DNA from: Phenylobacterium haematophilum
Lineage (GTDB): Bacteria > Pseudomonadota > Alphaproteobacteria > Caulobacterales > Caulobacteraceae
Direction: 5' to 3'
Assembly (NCBI RefSeq): GCF_014196295.1
Contig: NZ_JACIDK010000003.1
Span: 558,001 to 622,000 of the forward strand
DNA: 64,000 bases
The position numbers and the translations under genes were made by a program. The notes under the pieces were generated by a model. The model worked only from the letters and a program-made list of their open reading frames with translations, was not told where the DNA came from and did not search any database. The stretch's first letter is position 1; every line of letters starts with the position of its first letter. Shown piece by piece: positions 53,272-62,524 of this stretch.

Positions 53272-54888
53272 TCAGGCCGAGACGATCCATCCCTCGGAAA
53301 GCGACGAGAGCTGGACGTTGGCCAGGACCATGCGGGCACCGCCTACCAGATCGATGACCACGTCGGCGCCGACCTGGGTCACGCTGTAGCGCGAGCCGTC
53401 GCCGATGAAGACGCGATCGCCCTCGGCGCGAGTGAAGTCGGTGACCAGGTCCAGGCCGGACTGGGCGAAGATGTGAAAGGTGTCGGCCCCGGCGCCGCCG
53501 GTGATGGTGTCGTCGCCGAGATCGCCCGAGATCCAGTCGTTCCCGTCGCCGCCGAAGATGATGTCGTTGTGCTGGCCGCCGCGCAGGGTGTCGTTGCCGC
53601 TGTCGCCATAGATCGTATCGTTGCCGATATTGCCCAGCACGAGATCGTTGCCGGCGCCGCCTAGCAGCAGATCGTTGTTCTGGCCGCCGGACACCCAGTC
53701 TTCACCGGCCCCGCCGTTGATAGTGTCGTCGCCGGTGTTGCCATTGATGTCGTCGCCGCCGCCGCCGCCCAGGATGCTGTCGTTGCCGTCGCCGCCGCGG
53801 AGAAAGTCAGCGAACTCACGGCCGGTGATGATGTCATTGCCGGCGCCGCCCTCGATACGGCTGCCGCCGTCGATGCGGGCGCTGAGATGGTCGTCCCCGT
53901 CGCCGCCCTTGATCCAGTGGGCTAGCGCATTGGCGCCGTTGTCCTGCAGCGCCGCGACGATCGAATTGCCCGACTGCGTCAGGTTCGTCGTGCCCTGGAG
54001 GTTGAAGGTCATCGCCTGGTTGTCGGTGACCTGGGCGTTGGTCGAGTCGTTGATGCGGATCCACGACGTCATGTCGCTGTAGCCGACCACCAGGTTGCCG
54101 CCGACCACGAGGCCGTTGGTCTTGGTGACCATGATGCCGTTGTACATGCCGCCGATCACGACATTGTCGGTAACGGTGACCCGGTCGTAGCCGAGGCCGA
54201 TCTGATCGGTGATGAAGACGCCCTGGATCACCCCGCCGGAGCCGCGTGTGATCAGGTTGCCGCTGACCACGATGTCCGTAGCCCGGGCCGTGGCGCCCCG
54301 AGTCAGGAACTGGATCGCATCGGGGTGGTCGCCGCTCACCGGATAGAAGTCGGTGAAGGAGTTGCCGACGATCTGAACACGGGACGTGCCGACGGCGACG
54401 ATCCCGTCGGCGCGCAGGTCGTGCATGCGATTGTTGTCAACCCGAACGTCACTGCTGTCGGTCAGGCTGATGCCATGATCGAGCTGCTGGAACTCCGATC
54501 CGGTGACGCGCACGCCGCTGCTGCTGCGGATCAGGATCCCCGATTGATCGTCGGCCGGCGTGCCGTTCAAAGAACCGTGAATGCTGAGATTGGCGAGCGT
54601 GATGTCCTTCGAGCTGAGGACCTGGGCGTTCCAGACCGTCCACGGCGCGCTGAAATCGAGGTGCAGATTGCTAATCACCAGCCCTTGGCTGTTGCTCACG
54701 GTCAGCCCGGTCAAGGTCGCCGGTTGGCCGGGATCTGCGGAAGTGATTGTAACGGCGCTGCCGAAGACGAGATTCTTCAGTTGGACGTTAGAATAGTTGC
54801 CTTCCTGCAGCAGTATCCTGTCTCCAGCCTTGGCTACACCAAGTGCTGCTGTAAGCTCGGCGGCGCTGGCGCACAGGATATCGGCCAT
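53272..54888 (-). CDS. Beta-helix protein with RTX repeats (paralogue 2)
   Basis: A 538-residue protein with no signal peptide. Residues 1-310 form a right-handed beta helix (rungs such as TGLTVSNSQGLVISNLHLDF, ASLSIHG-like LANLSIHGSLNG) with the family motifs GDHPDAIQFLTRG, GVIQGVFITDQIGLGYDRV and GGMYNGIMV. From about 328 to 475 come about nine to ten RTX nonapeptides (GGAGNDIIT, GGDGNDSIL, GNTGDDTIN, GGAGNDLVL and others) that bind calcium. The C-terminal 60 residues look like a type I secretion signal region. It ends 57 bp before paralogue 1 starts on the same strand. Architecture resembles AlgE-type epimerases, but no epimerase catalytic motif is recognised. Confidence 0.9.
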   Translation of the reverse strand: MADILCASAAELTAALGVAKAGDRILLQEGNYSNVQLKNLVFGSAVTITSADPGQPATLTGLTVSNSQGLVISNLHLDFSAPWTVWNAQVLSSKDITLANLSIHGSLNGTPADDQSGILIRSSSGVRVTGSEFQQLDHGISLTDSSDVRVDNNRMHDLRADGIVAVGTSRVQIVGNSFTDFYPVSGDHPDAIQFLTRGATARATDIVVSGNLITRGSGGVIQGVFITDQIGLGYDRVTVTDNVVIGGMYNGIMVTKTNGLVVGGNLVVGYSDMTSWIRINDSTNAQVTDNQAMTFNLQGTTNLTQSGNSIVAALQDNGANALAHWIKGGDGDDHLSARIDGGSRIEGGAGNDIITGREFADFLRGGDGNDSILGGGGGDDINGNTGDDTINGGAGEDWVSGGQNNDLLLGGAGNDLVLGNIGNDTIYGDSGNDTLRGGQHNDIIFGGDGNDWISGDLGDDTITGGAGADTFHIFAQSGLDLVTDFTRAEGDRVFIGDGSRYSVTQVGADVVIDLVGGARMVLANVQLSSLSEGWIVSA

Positions 54889-55212
54889 CAGATTTGCGTC
54901 TTCTCTATTCTGGTCGCAGCCCCCGCTGTCTCACCGACCATAGCGGGTGAAGCTCAACGGTCACCGGGGCTAAATTGACGCAGGAGGACTGGCGCCTCCG
55001 TCGGGCTGATCGGGCCCGAGTACATCTAACAAATGCTTAAAATCGAGGCGCTACTTGCACTGGGCTGCGGGGGCTTAACTCTCCCGCGGCCTTGCGCTCT
55101 CACGACTTAGCGAGCGCTGGGAAGAATGTTAATTCATGGACGTCAGATTGTGAACGCCTAGCTTCGGCGCGTCTGCGAGCCGGCGGATTGAAAACGACTG
55201 GGAGAGGCCCTG
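54889..55212. other. Divergent promoter region, 324 bp
   Basis: Lies between the RTX beta-helix gene (minus) and the O-antigen-ligase-like gene (plus). It is lower in GC than its surroundings, with several TTAA/TTAAAA words (for example near 55030, 55075 and 55131). No coding frame, clear dyad or RNA gene is seen. It presumably holds the promoters of both flanking genes. Confidence 0.6.
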
Positions 55213-56799
55213 ATGTGGGCGCGCAGCGACAATGACGGCCGCAGTTCGCGGCCGATTATCCTGAGACCCTACACCCGGCCCGGCCCCGGGCGCCTGGTTC
55301 AAGCTGCCTTCCTGCTCGCGTTCATGGGCTTCTGCCTGTTCTTCGGTTTCTTCTACGGTCTGACGACGCCGTACCTGATCAAGCAGCTGGTCATTCCGGT
55401 TATCCTCCTGGCGTTGCTGACGGTCTGGGCGCTGCCCGACACCCGCACCGCGCCGACGGGCATGCTGTACGGGCTCAGCTTCGCCTTCATCATCGTGCTG
55501 TTCCTATGGCCGAACTATCTGGCCGTGGCCTTGCCGGGCTTGCCGTGGATCACGCTGATGCGCCTGGTCGGCGCGCCACTCGCCCTGGTTCTGGCCATCA
55601 GCTACTCGATGTCGCCGGACTTCAGAGCGCAGATGAAGGAAGCGCTGAACGCCACGCCGCTGGTCTACAAGCTGCTGGCCGGCTTCGTGCTGATCCAGGT
55701 GGTCACGATCGCCTTCTCCGACGAGAAGGACCAGTCCATCCAGCGGGTGATCAACGCCCAGCTGACCTGGACGTCGATCTATTTCACCAGCGCGTTCGTC
55801 TTCCTGAAGCCCGGGCGGGTCCACCGCTGGGCGGTGATCCTCTGGGTCGTGACAGTCGTCGTCTGCCTGATGGGGCTCTTCGAGTTCAAAATCAGCCGCC
55901 CGTCCTGGGGCGCCTTCGTGCCGAGCTTCCTGAAGGTCGAGGACGAGAGCGTGATCCGGACGCTCACCGGCAGTATGCGTTCGGCGACTGGGCAGTATCG
56001 CGTGCAGAGCACCTTCACCACACCGCTTGGTCTGGCCGAGTTCCTTGCGCTAACGGCGCCCTTCGTCCTGCATTTCGTGATGTTCGGGAAGAGGCTTGTG
56101 ACCCGTATCGCCGCCGGGGTGACCATGCCGGTGATGCTCTATGTGGTGATCATCACCGACTCCCGTCTTGGCATGGTCGGCTTCCTGCTGTCGTTCATGC
56201 TCTACCTGTTGCTGTGGAGCTGGCTGCGATGGCGCGCGGACAAGACCAGCCTGCTGGCCCCGGCTATCGTGCTGGCCTATCCGGTGATCTTCGCCCTGTT
56301 CATCGCCGCGACGATGTTCGTGGGCCGACTTCGCAACATGGTCTGGGGCGGCGGCGACACGGCGGCCAGCACGGCGTCGCGCGGCGCTCAGTACGACATG
56401 GGCATCCCGATGATCCTGAAGGCGCCATGGGGGCACGGGGCAGGTACGGGCGGCAGCACGCTCGGCTTCGTCAGCCCGGCGGGCATCACGACCATCGACA
56501 CCTACTATCTGGCGGTCGGCCTCGAGTACGGCGTGATCGGCTTCTTCGTCTATTACGGGATGCTGGTCATCTCGACCTACTACGCGGCCAAGTACGCGGT
56601 GCGGTCACCCACGGGCGAGCTGAGCTACTTCATGCCCGCGGCCATCGCCCTGGTGAACTTCATCGTCATCAAGTCGGTGTTCAGCCAGCAGGATAACCAC
56701 CCGCTGATCTTCATGCTGATGGGCATTGTGACGGCGATGGTCTACCGAGCCACCCATGAGAAGCCCGAGGCAGGCGCGCCGCCGGCCAACGTCAGCTGA
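55213..56799 (+). CDS. O-antigen ligase/polymerase-like membrane protein
   Basis: A 528-residue protein with about twelve to thirteen membrane helices and a larger periplasmic loop (about 215-275). The Wzy/WaaL pattern is seen in TDSRLGMVGFLLSFMLYLLL (helix with a conserved Arg after the loop), MGIPMILKAPWGHGAGTGGSTLGF in the second periplasmic loop, and DTYYLAVGLEYGVIGFFVYYG. Such proteins polymerise or ligate lipid-linked glycan in the periplasm. GGGAGAGG precedes the ATG. It overlaps the convergent GT2 gene by eight bases. Confidence 0.9.
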   Translation: MWARSDNDGRSSRPIILRPYTRPGPGRLVQAAFLLAFMGFCLFFGFFYGLTTPYLIKQLVIPVILLALLTVWALPDTRTAPTGMLYGLSFAFIIVLFLWPNYLAVALPGLPWITLMRLVGAPLALVLAISYSMSPDFRAQMKEALNATPLVYKLLAGFVLIQVVTIAFSDEKDQSIQRVINAQLTWTSIYFTSAFVFLKPGRVHRWAVILWVVTVVVCLMGLFEFKISRPSWGAFVPSFLKVEDESVIRTLTGSMRSATGQYRVQSTFTTPLGLAEFLALTAPFVLHFVMFGKRLVTRIAAGVTMPVMLYVVIITDSRLGMVGFLLSFMLYLLLWSWLRWRADKTSLLAPAIVLAYPVIFALFIAATMFVGRLRNMVWGGGDTAASTASRGAQYDMGIPMILKAPWGHGAGTGGSTLGFVSPAGITTIDTYYLAVGLEYGVIGFFVYYGMLVISTYYAAKYAVRSPTGELSYFMPAAIALVNFIVIKSVFSQQDNHPLIFMLMGIVTAMVYRATHEKPEAGAPPANVS

Positions 56800-57715
56800 C
56801 GTCGAGCCAGGACGGGGGGCCGCGCTCGCCTCGCAGACCCGCGCTCCAGCCGGCCAGCGCATAGCCGAGCTGGCGCCAGGCGCGAGCGCGACCAAACCGC
56901 AGACCCAGCAGGGCGAGCGCTGCGACGGCCGCGACCGGCAGGCGTGTCGGATAGCGGTCGCGGGTGGTCAGCAGCTTGTTGCGTTCGCCCAGATAGATCG
57001 GCGTGCGCGGGCGGCTGCGGATGGCGGCGTAGGAGCCGGTGGTGGTGCCGGCTTCATGCAGGACGTCGGCGCCGGGCGCGTAGCCCAGGCGCATGCCGAG
57101 CTGAAGCCCGCGCAGGCACCATTCGACCTCCTCGCAGTAGAGGAAGTAATCCTCGCGCATCGGGCCGACGGTCTCGAGGAAGCGGCGTCCGATCATCATC
57201 GACGCGCCGTTGAGATAGTTCTGCTCGCGCTCGATCTGCGCCTGATCGGGCGGCGCGCCGTGCGGCGAGCCGTGGCCGATGGAGACGGCCCGCGCCAGCC
57301 ATGGCCGCCAGCGGCCGCCATGCGACTGCACCCGGCCGTCCGGCAGGTAGACCGTGTCGCCGACGGCTTCGCAGCCGCCAGCCTGCAGCCGGGCCACTAG
57401 GCGTTCGAGCGATTGCGGCTGCGGCAAGGTGTCAGGGTTGAGCACCCACCAGGCGTCGGCGTGCGGCGTTTCCTGCAGGCCGACGTTCACGCCGCCGGCG
57501 TAGCCGAGATTGCGCGGCGCGCGCACGGCGCGGACGATCTGGCCGCTGGGCAGGGCCTGGGGCAGCTGGGCGACGAGCGCGTCGTATGCTGCCTGGCCGC
57601 CGTTCTCGCAGATGAGGACCTCGAACGCGTTGTGGCTGGAGCGGCCCAGCGCGTCGAGGCAGGCGACGATGTCGGGAACGTTGCGGAACGCGACGATGCA
57701 GACGGCGACATGCAT
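56792..57715 (-). CDS. Glycosyltransferase family 2, rhamnosyltransferase-like
   Basis: A 307-residue GT2. VAVCIVAFRNVPDIVACLDAL, NLGYAGGVNVGL, WWVLNPDTLPQPQSLERL (the DxD variant NPD) and YLNGASMMIGRRFLETVGPMREDYFLYCEEVEWCLR (about 168-203) are typical of dTDP-rhamnosyltransferases such as WbbL/RfbF. A C-terminal amphipathic or membrane-associated helix (VAAVAALALLGLRF) is present. dTDP-rhamnose supply genes are close by, which supports but does not prove the donor. Four bases separate its GTG-proximal start from the next gene; it lies downstream of the other GT2 gene. Confidence 0.9.
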   Translation of the reverse strand: MHVAVCIVAFRNVPDIVACLDALGRSSHNAFEVLICENGGQAAYDALVAQLPQALPSGQIVRAVRAPRNLGYAGGVNVGLQETPHADAWWVLNPDTLPQPQSLERLVARLQAGGCEAVGDTVYLPDGRVQSHGGRWRPWLARAVSIGHGSPHGAPPDQAQIEREQNYLNGASMMIGRRFLETVGPMREDYFLYCEEVEWCLRGLQLGMRLGYAPGADVLHEAGTTTGSYAAIRSRPRTPIYLGERNKLLTTRDRYPTRLPVAAVAALALLGLRFGRARAWRQLGYALAGWSAGLRGERGPPSWLDVS

Positions 57716-57718
57716 GGA

Positions 57719-58684
57719 TCAGCGCTCCGCACGGGCCAGCAGGCCCACGGCGTCAAAGGCGCGCCAGAAACGTAGCCGGTAGAGCATGGCCATGGCGTGG
57801 AGTTTCTGGCGCGGGGAGCGCAGGCGCGGGCTGGTCAAAACGCGTGGCGTGTGGGCGACGGCCGAGAGCGGCAGCAGCAGGCTGCGGGCCAGCCAGCGTC
57901 CCCGCCCTTGCGGTCGAGCGGCGACGATGCCGAAGGTCTCCGCGTTCAGCCGCCGCCATTTGGCGGACAACTCTTTCCAGTCGCGGCGGGCGGGGTGGGC
58001 GACGAGCGCGGCCGGCGCGTAGCCGATCTTGAATCCAGCGTCGCGGGCGCGGTGCGACCATTCCAGATCTTCGGACACTCCGACCCGGAAGCCGCCGACC
58101 TGGGCGAACAATGCGGCCGGGCAGAAGAGGTTGGCGGTGACCGTGAAGCCCTTGCGCTCCACATAGGCCTGGTTGTCGAAGGCGAAGACCAGTTCGAACG
58201 CTTCGGCGCCGGTGACGTGGTCCTCGTCGCCCACCAGCACGCGCATGCCGCCGCCGACGAAGTCGCTGCGCTTTAGAGCCGCGACGCCTTCGGCGAGCCA
58301 TTCGGGCGCCGGAATGCAATCGGAGTCGGTGAAAGCGAGGATCTGGCCGCGCGCCACAGCGACGCCGCCGTTGCGGGCCGGGCCGGCCCCGCGCTCAGCT
58401 ACGCTGACGATTCTCGCGCGGCCTGCGATAGTCTGCTTCACAGCGTCTGCCCCCACCGGGGACATGTTGTCGGCGACGATCACGTCGAAGCGGTCGGGCG
58501 CATAGGTCTGGGCTTGCAGGGCCGACAGGCAGCGATCCAGCGATGCGAGGTCGTTGTAGTGGGGTACGATCACGCTGACGTGAGGCAGCGCGCCAGCGGG
58601 CAGGGCGTCTCCGGTCAATTCCATCGGCGGGGCGGACTCGCATATGAACAACGGGCGGCCGCGACGGCGGGCCCGGTCGCACAT
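57719..58684 (-). CDS. Glycosyltransferase family 2
   Basis: A 321-residue GT2. HVSVIVPHYNDLASLDRCLSAL begins the catalytic domain, DVIVADNMSPVGA and AFTDSDCIPAPEWLAEG (DSD) bind the nucleotide sugar, and SEDLEWSHRARDAGFKIGYAPAALVAH is the acceptor region. The C-terminal helices (about 255-310) are likely membrane-associated. I use the ATG at 58684 with AGGGG upstream; the ATG at 58624 would remove 20 residues. It is followed after 3 bp by the rhamnosyltransferase-like gene; the two are clearly one operon. Confidence 0.9.
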   Translation of the reverse strand: MCDRARRRGRPLFICESAPPMELTGDALPAGALPHVSVIVPHYNDLASLDRCLSALQAQTYAPDRFDVIVADNMSPVGADAVKQTIAGRARIVSVAERGAGPARNGGVAVARGQILAFTDSDCIPAPEWLAEGVAALKRSDFVGGGMRVLVGDEDHVTGAEAFELVFAFDNQAYVERKGFTVTANLFCPAALFAQVGGFRVGVSEDLEWSHRARDAGFKIGYAPAALVAHPARRDWKELSAKWRRLNAETFGIVAARPQGRGRWLARSLLLPLSAVAHTPRVLTSPRLRSPRQKLHAMAMLYRLRFWRAFDAVGLLARAER

Positions 58685-58851
58685 ATGCCCCTGCGATGTT
58701 GACGTTTCATCAATATTGGCGCGACCTGGAGGCAGTATGAGTTGGTGTAGTGGTTGGGTGCGGTTCGCGTAAGGTTTACGTATCAGCTTTGCTGTACTAG
58801 TCGCTGCTTGCCGGTCGGATAGTGCGAAGCGGCGTGGTCGAGGGACGGGCG

Positions 58852-59940
58852 ATGCGGATCAGCGACGAGCGACTGGACGCCGACGCCAACAACTTCACCG
58901 CGGTTAGATTGTTGCTCGCCAGTTCGGTCATCTACACGCACTGCTACTTCATGACCACCGGCGTGCGGAATGCCGACGACCTCAGTGGGTTTCTCGGCGC
59001 GCCGATATCGGCCTATGCGGTCGACGGCTTCTTCTTCCTCAGCGGGTTTCTCGTCTATCCAAGCCTGCTGCGGCTCAGCAGTTCGGTGCGCTTCCTCACG
59101 GCGCGGTTCGTGCGGCTATGGCCGGGGCTGGCCCTGTGCGTGCTGCTGACGGTGTTGGTGGGCGGCTTCTTCACCACGGCGGCCCCCGGCGCCTATCTCG
59201 GCGGCGAGACTTCGAAGTTCGTCCTGACCAACCTGACATTCACAGTCGCATCCTACCGGCTGACTGGTGTGGAGTGTGGCGGCGAGCCGTGCGTGCTCAA
59301 CGGTTCGCTCTGGACCCTGCCCTGGGAGGTCCGATGCTATGCCGTGCTGGCGATCCTTGGCGCGCTGGGTCTGGCCAAGCCGACGATCATGAAGCGGCTG
59401 GTGCTGCCGCTGAGCCTGGTCGGCGTGCTGGTCTGGGATGTTCCACAGGTGCAGGAACTGGCCCGCAGCCTGGTGGGCGATGGCGCAGTCTATCTGATCG
59501 AAACCTTCGACCGCCTGTGGGCGGCGTTCGCCTTGGGCATCGCCGCCTATCTCTTCCGCGAGCGCATTCCGCTTTCGTGGATTTGGCTGGGCGTGCTGTT
59601 CGTCGTGACCCTGGCGGCTCATGGCGTGGGGCTTGGCCTACATATGCGCGCGCTGTTGATCGGCTATGCGGTGTTGTGCTGGGGCCTGCTCACCGCGCAG
59701 CGCAGCGTCTTCTCCGCCAAGTGGCCGGACTACAGCTACGGCATGTACATCTACGGCTATCCGGTGATGGTGCTGATCTACGCCTTCTGGCCGACCTCGT
59801 CGCACCTGGCCCTGACGCTGGTCACCATGGCTGCGACCGTGCCGCTGGCTGCGCTGTCCTGGCACCTCGTCGAGCGCCCGGCGCTTGACGCCTATCGACG
59901 CCGCCGGCGCGCCGGCCGACTGGCCGCCCAGCAAACCTAG
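58852..59940 (+). CDS. Acyltransferase 3 family membrane protein
   Basis: A 362-residue acyltransferase with about ten helices. NFTAVRLLLASSVIYTH carries the catalytic His region of helix 1, AVDGFFFLSGFLVYPSLLRL and TARFVRLWPGLALC follow, and SLWTLPWEVRCY is a conserved loop. It ends in SWHLVERPALD. Such OafA-like proteins O-acetylate O-antigen or exopolysaccharide. Four Cys residues in the loop around GVECGGEPCVLNG are unusual. GAGGGACG precedes the ATG at 58852. It is on the plus strand, 231 bp upstream of RTX paralogue 3. Confidence 0.9.
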   Translation: MRISDERLDADANNFTAVRLLLASSVIYTHCYFMTTGVRNADDLSGFLGAPISAYAVDGFFFLSGFLVYPSLLRLSSSVRFLTARFVRLWPGLALCVLLTVLVGGFFTTAAPGAYLGGETSKFVLTNLTFTVASYRLTGVECGGEPCVLNGSLWTLPWEVRCYAVLAILGALGLAKPTIMKRLVLPLSLVGVLVWDVPQVQELARSLVGDGAVYLIETFDRLWAAFALGIAAYLFRERIPLSWIWLGVLFVVTLAAHGVGLGLHMRALLIGYAVLCWGLLTAQRSVFSAKWPDYSYGMYIYGYPVMVLIYAFWPTSSHLALTLVTMAATVPLAALSWHLVERPALDAYRRRRRAGRLAAQQT

Positions 59941-60119
59941 TCCGATCTCACCGATAGCGATCGACGGCCCCAGCGTGTGCCGGGGCGGCGCTGTTCCGTG
60001 CGCCTGCAAGGCGTAGGAGCGCATGGTTTCCGGATGTTTATGTTATCGCGCAATTAACCTAGCTGATTAAGGCCGGTTCAAGCGGCTTGTTGCTAATCGT
60101 AAGTCCACAACGGGGCATC

Positions 60120-60150
60120 CCGTACTCGCCAATACAAAGCACGAGTACGG
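60120..60150. promoter_or_regulatory. Inverted repeat upstream of RTX paralogue 3
   Basis: CCGTACTCG (60120-60128) and CGAGTACGG (60142-60150) form a perfect 9-bp dyad with a 13-base A-rich spacer. It ends 21 bp before the GTG start and just before the Shine-Dalgarno. It may be an operator or a 5' leader hairpin. No copy was seen upstream of the other paralogues. Confidence 0.55.
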
Positions 60151-60171
60151 ATCTGGTGGCGGAGAGATATC

Positions 60172-62202
60172 GTGATACTCACGGCGAATAGCGCTCAATC
60201 CCTGACCGCGGCGCTTAACGCCGCCAAGTCTGGCGATACGATCCTTCTTGAGGCTGGCAACTACTCGAACGTCCAGATCAAGAACCTCGTGTTCGACGGC
60301 ACGGTGACCATCGCCTCGTAGGATCCCGGCAATCCGGCGACCTTTACCGGTCTAGTGGTGACGGGCAGCGAGAACCTGACCTTCCAGAACCTGCACATGG
60401 ACTTCAGTTCGCCGTGGACGGTCTGGAACGCACAGATCGTCAGCTCGAAGAACATCGAGCTCAACAATCTCAACTTCCATGGTTCGCTGAATGGCAACCC
60501 CGCCGACGACCAGAACGCGCTGCTGATCCGCAGCAGCGAGAACGTCAAGGTGGTCGGGTCGGAGTTCCAAGAGTTCTCCCACGCCGTCAGCATGATGAAC
60601 AGCAACGGCGTTCGCATCGATGCCAACAGTTTCCATGACCTGCGTTCCGACGGGGTGATGGGCGCGGGGACCTCGAACGTGCAAATCGTCGGCAACGTCT
60701 TCACGGACTTCTATCCGGCCGACGGCGACCATCCGGACGCGATCCAGTTCCTGACCCGCGGCACGACCGAGAAGGCTCACGACATCCTGGTGAGCGGCAA
60801 CCTGATCACGCGCGGCGATGGCGGAATCATCCAGGGCGTGTTCATCACCGACCAGATCGGGCTCGGCTATGACCGCGTGACGGTGACGGACAACGTCGTG
60901 ACCGGTGGCATGTACAACGGCATCATGGTGGCGATGGCCAATGGCGTCGTCATCGACGGCAACGTCGTGGCCTCCTACAGCGATCAGAAGTCGTGGATCC
61001 GGGTCGGCGACTCGACCAACGTCCAAATGAGCAACAATCAGGCGGGCGCTTACATCCTGCAGGGCAACACCGCTCTGACGCAAACCGGCGACGTCATCCT
61101 GCAGCCGCTTACGGCTGAGCAGATCGCCAGCCTGAATACCTGGCTGGCCGCCAATACCGACGTTTCGAGCGGCCTGGTGGGCATGCTGGACGGCGCGGCC
61201 CCCGTCCCGCCGACCGCCCCGACGGTCCCCACGACGCCGACCGCTCCGACGGTTCCCACCACGCCGACCGCGCCCACCACGTCGACTCCGACGGCGCCGG
61301 TCGTCAAGGATCCGGCTCCGGTGGAGACCGCCGTGATCGTGCTCGCCGGGACGGCTGGCGATGATCGCCTGACCGTCACCGGCAAGGCCAACATGCAGCT
61401 GGAAGGCGGCGCGGGTAACGACGTGCTGACCGGTGGCGCGGGCGCTAACACGCTTATCGGTGGGGCCGGCGACGACACCTACATCATCCGCGACGGCGAC
61501 GACGTGATCGTCGAGGGCGCGAATGGCGGGACCGACCTCGTCTACGCCTACGTCAACCACACGCTCAGCGCCAACGTCGAGAACCTGAAGCTGCAGGAAG
61601 GCGCGACCGTCGGCGTTGGCAACGGGCTGGCCAACATCATCACGGGCACGACGCAGGCCGACAATCTGTCGGGTATGGGCGGCGACGACACCGTGCGAGG
61701 GCGTGAAGGCAACGACACGATCAGCGGCGGCGACGGCGCGGACCAGCTTTACGGCGACGCTGGCGACGACCGCCTGGACGGCGGGGCGGGCAATGACAGC
61801 CTGTATGGCGGTGAAGGCAACGACATCCTCATCGGTGGGGCTGGCGACAACCGTCTCGAGGGCGGGCCCGGCGCTGACACGCTGGTCGGCGGTTCCGGTG
61901 CCGACAGCTTTGTCTACCGCCCGGGCGACCTGGTCGGCGTGGATCGGATCGAGGGCTTCTCGTCGGCCCAGGGCGACCGGATCCTGCTCGCCGAGCTGGA
62001 CGCCAACACCAACACCGCCGCGAACGACAAATTCACGTTCATCGGCGCCAGCGCCTTCAGCGGCAAGGCGGGCGAGTTGCGGTTCCAGGTCATTAACGGG
62101 GACGCACACGTCTACGGCGACATGAACGGCGACCGCATCGCCGACTTCGAGATAAACGTGGTGGGTGTCAGCAAGCTCACGGCCGCCGATTTCATGCTCT
62201 GA
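60172..62202 (+). pseudogene. Beta-helix/RTX protein (paralogue 3) interrupted by an amber codon
   Basis: From a GTG at 60172 (GGAGAG upstream) the frame encodes a beta-helix start matching paralogues 2 and 4 up to FDGTVTIAS, then TAG at 60319-60321 (codon 50), then continues in frame for 626 codons. Paralogue 4 has Lys (AAG) at this place, so one base change explains it. Downstream all family parts are intact: GDHPDAIQFLTRG, GIIQGVFITDQIG, GGMYNGIMV, a Pro/Thr linker (about 343-385), RTX repeats (about 390-590) and a C-terminal IADFEINVVGVSKLTAADFML. A restart at GTG 60355 would give 615 residues and lose about 61. Functional status uncertain. Confidence 0.85.
61210..61281 (+). repeat. 27-bp tandem repeat in RTX paralogue 3 linker
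   Basis: Two full 27-bp units (61210-61236, 61237-61263) and a partial third encode PTAPTVPTT, PTAPTVPTT and PTAPTT. This forms the hinge between the beta helix and the RTX domain. Such repeats can change in number by slippage. Confidence 0.8.
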
Positions 62203-62524
62203 GTGAGCTGAAAACCGGGTTCGAACACCATCCCGCCGCTGCGTCCCCCGCAGCGGCGGGTTTTCTTTTGGTCGTTCGAAAGGAGAACTGAAGATTAGTC
62301 GCTGTTCGCCCGGATTCCGCCCGATTCATGACATGTCTTGGACGCGAATCAACCGTCACTATCCAGGTATATAACAGTCTAAATTCGAGACATTGCAGGA
62401 TTGTTGCGACGTTCCGTCACCTGGATGGGCGCAATCTCAGTATGTAGATAGACGCTCACATTCAGTGGCTTTGGTGCACGCAAGTGTATCGGACTTTGGC
62501 CACCAATAGTGAGGGTCTCCCTAC
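62203..62524. other. Intergenic region between RTX paralogues 3 and 4
   Basis: Contains the terminator of paralogue 3 (62232-62269), then about 255 bp of AT-richer DNA leading to the GTG of paralogue 4. Words such as TATATAACAG (62370) and CAGTATGTAGATAGA (62438) could hold a promoter, but no confident -35/-10 pair is seen. The opposite-strand frame at 62462-62752 is a shadow. Confidence 0.6.
62232..62269 (+). terminator. Rho-independent terminator after RTX paralogue 3
   Basis: CCCGCCGCTGCG (62232-62243) pairs perfectly with CGCAGCGGCGGG (62249-62260) across a five-base loop, followed by TTTTCTTTT. It starts 29 bases after the stop, which implies the gene is transcribed to its end despite the amber codon. 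Confidence 0.95.

Noticed and set aside
53471..53800. Periodic GC-rich pattern, considered as a CRISPR-like or DNA repeat array
   Set aside because: The period is the 27-bp coding rhythm of RTX nonapeptides; units are too divergent for a DNA repeat array.
60352..62109. 585-codon open frame on the minus strand opposite RTX paralogue 3
   Set aside because: Antisense shadow; the plus strand carries beta-helix and RTX motifs shared with paralogues 2 and 4.
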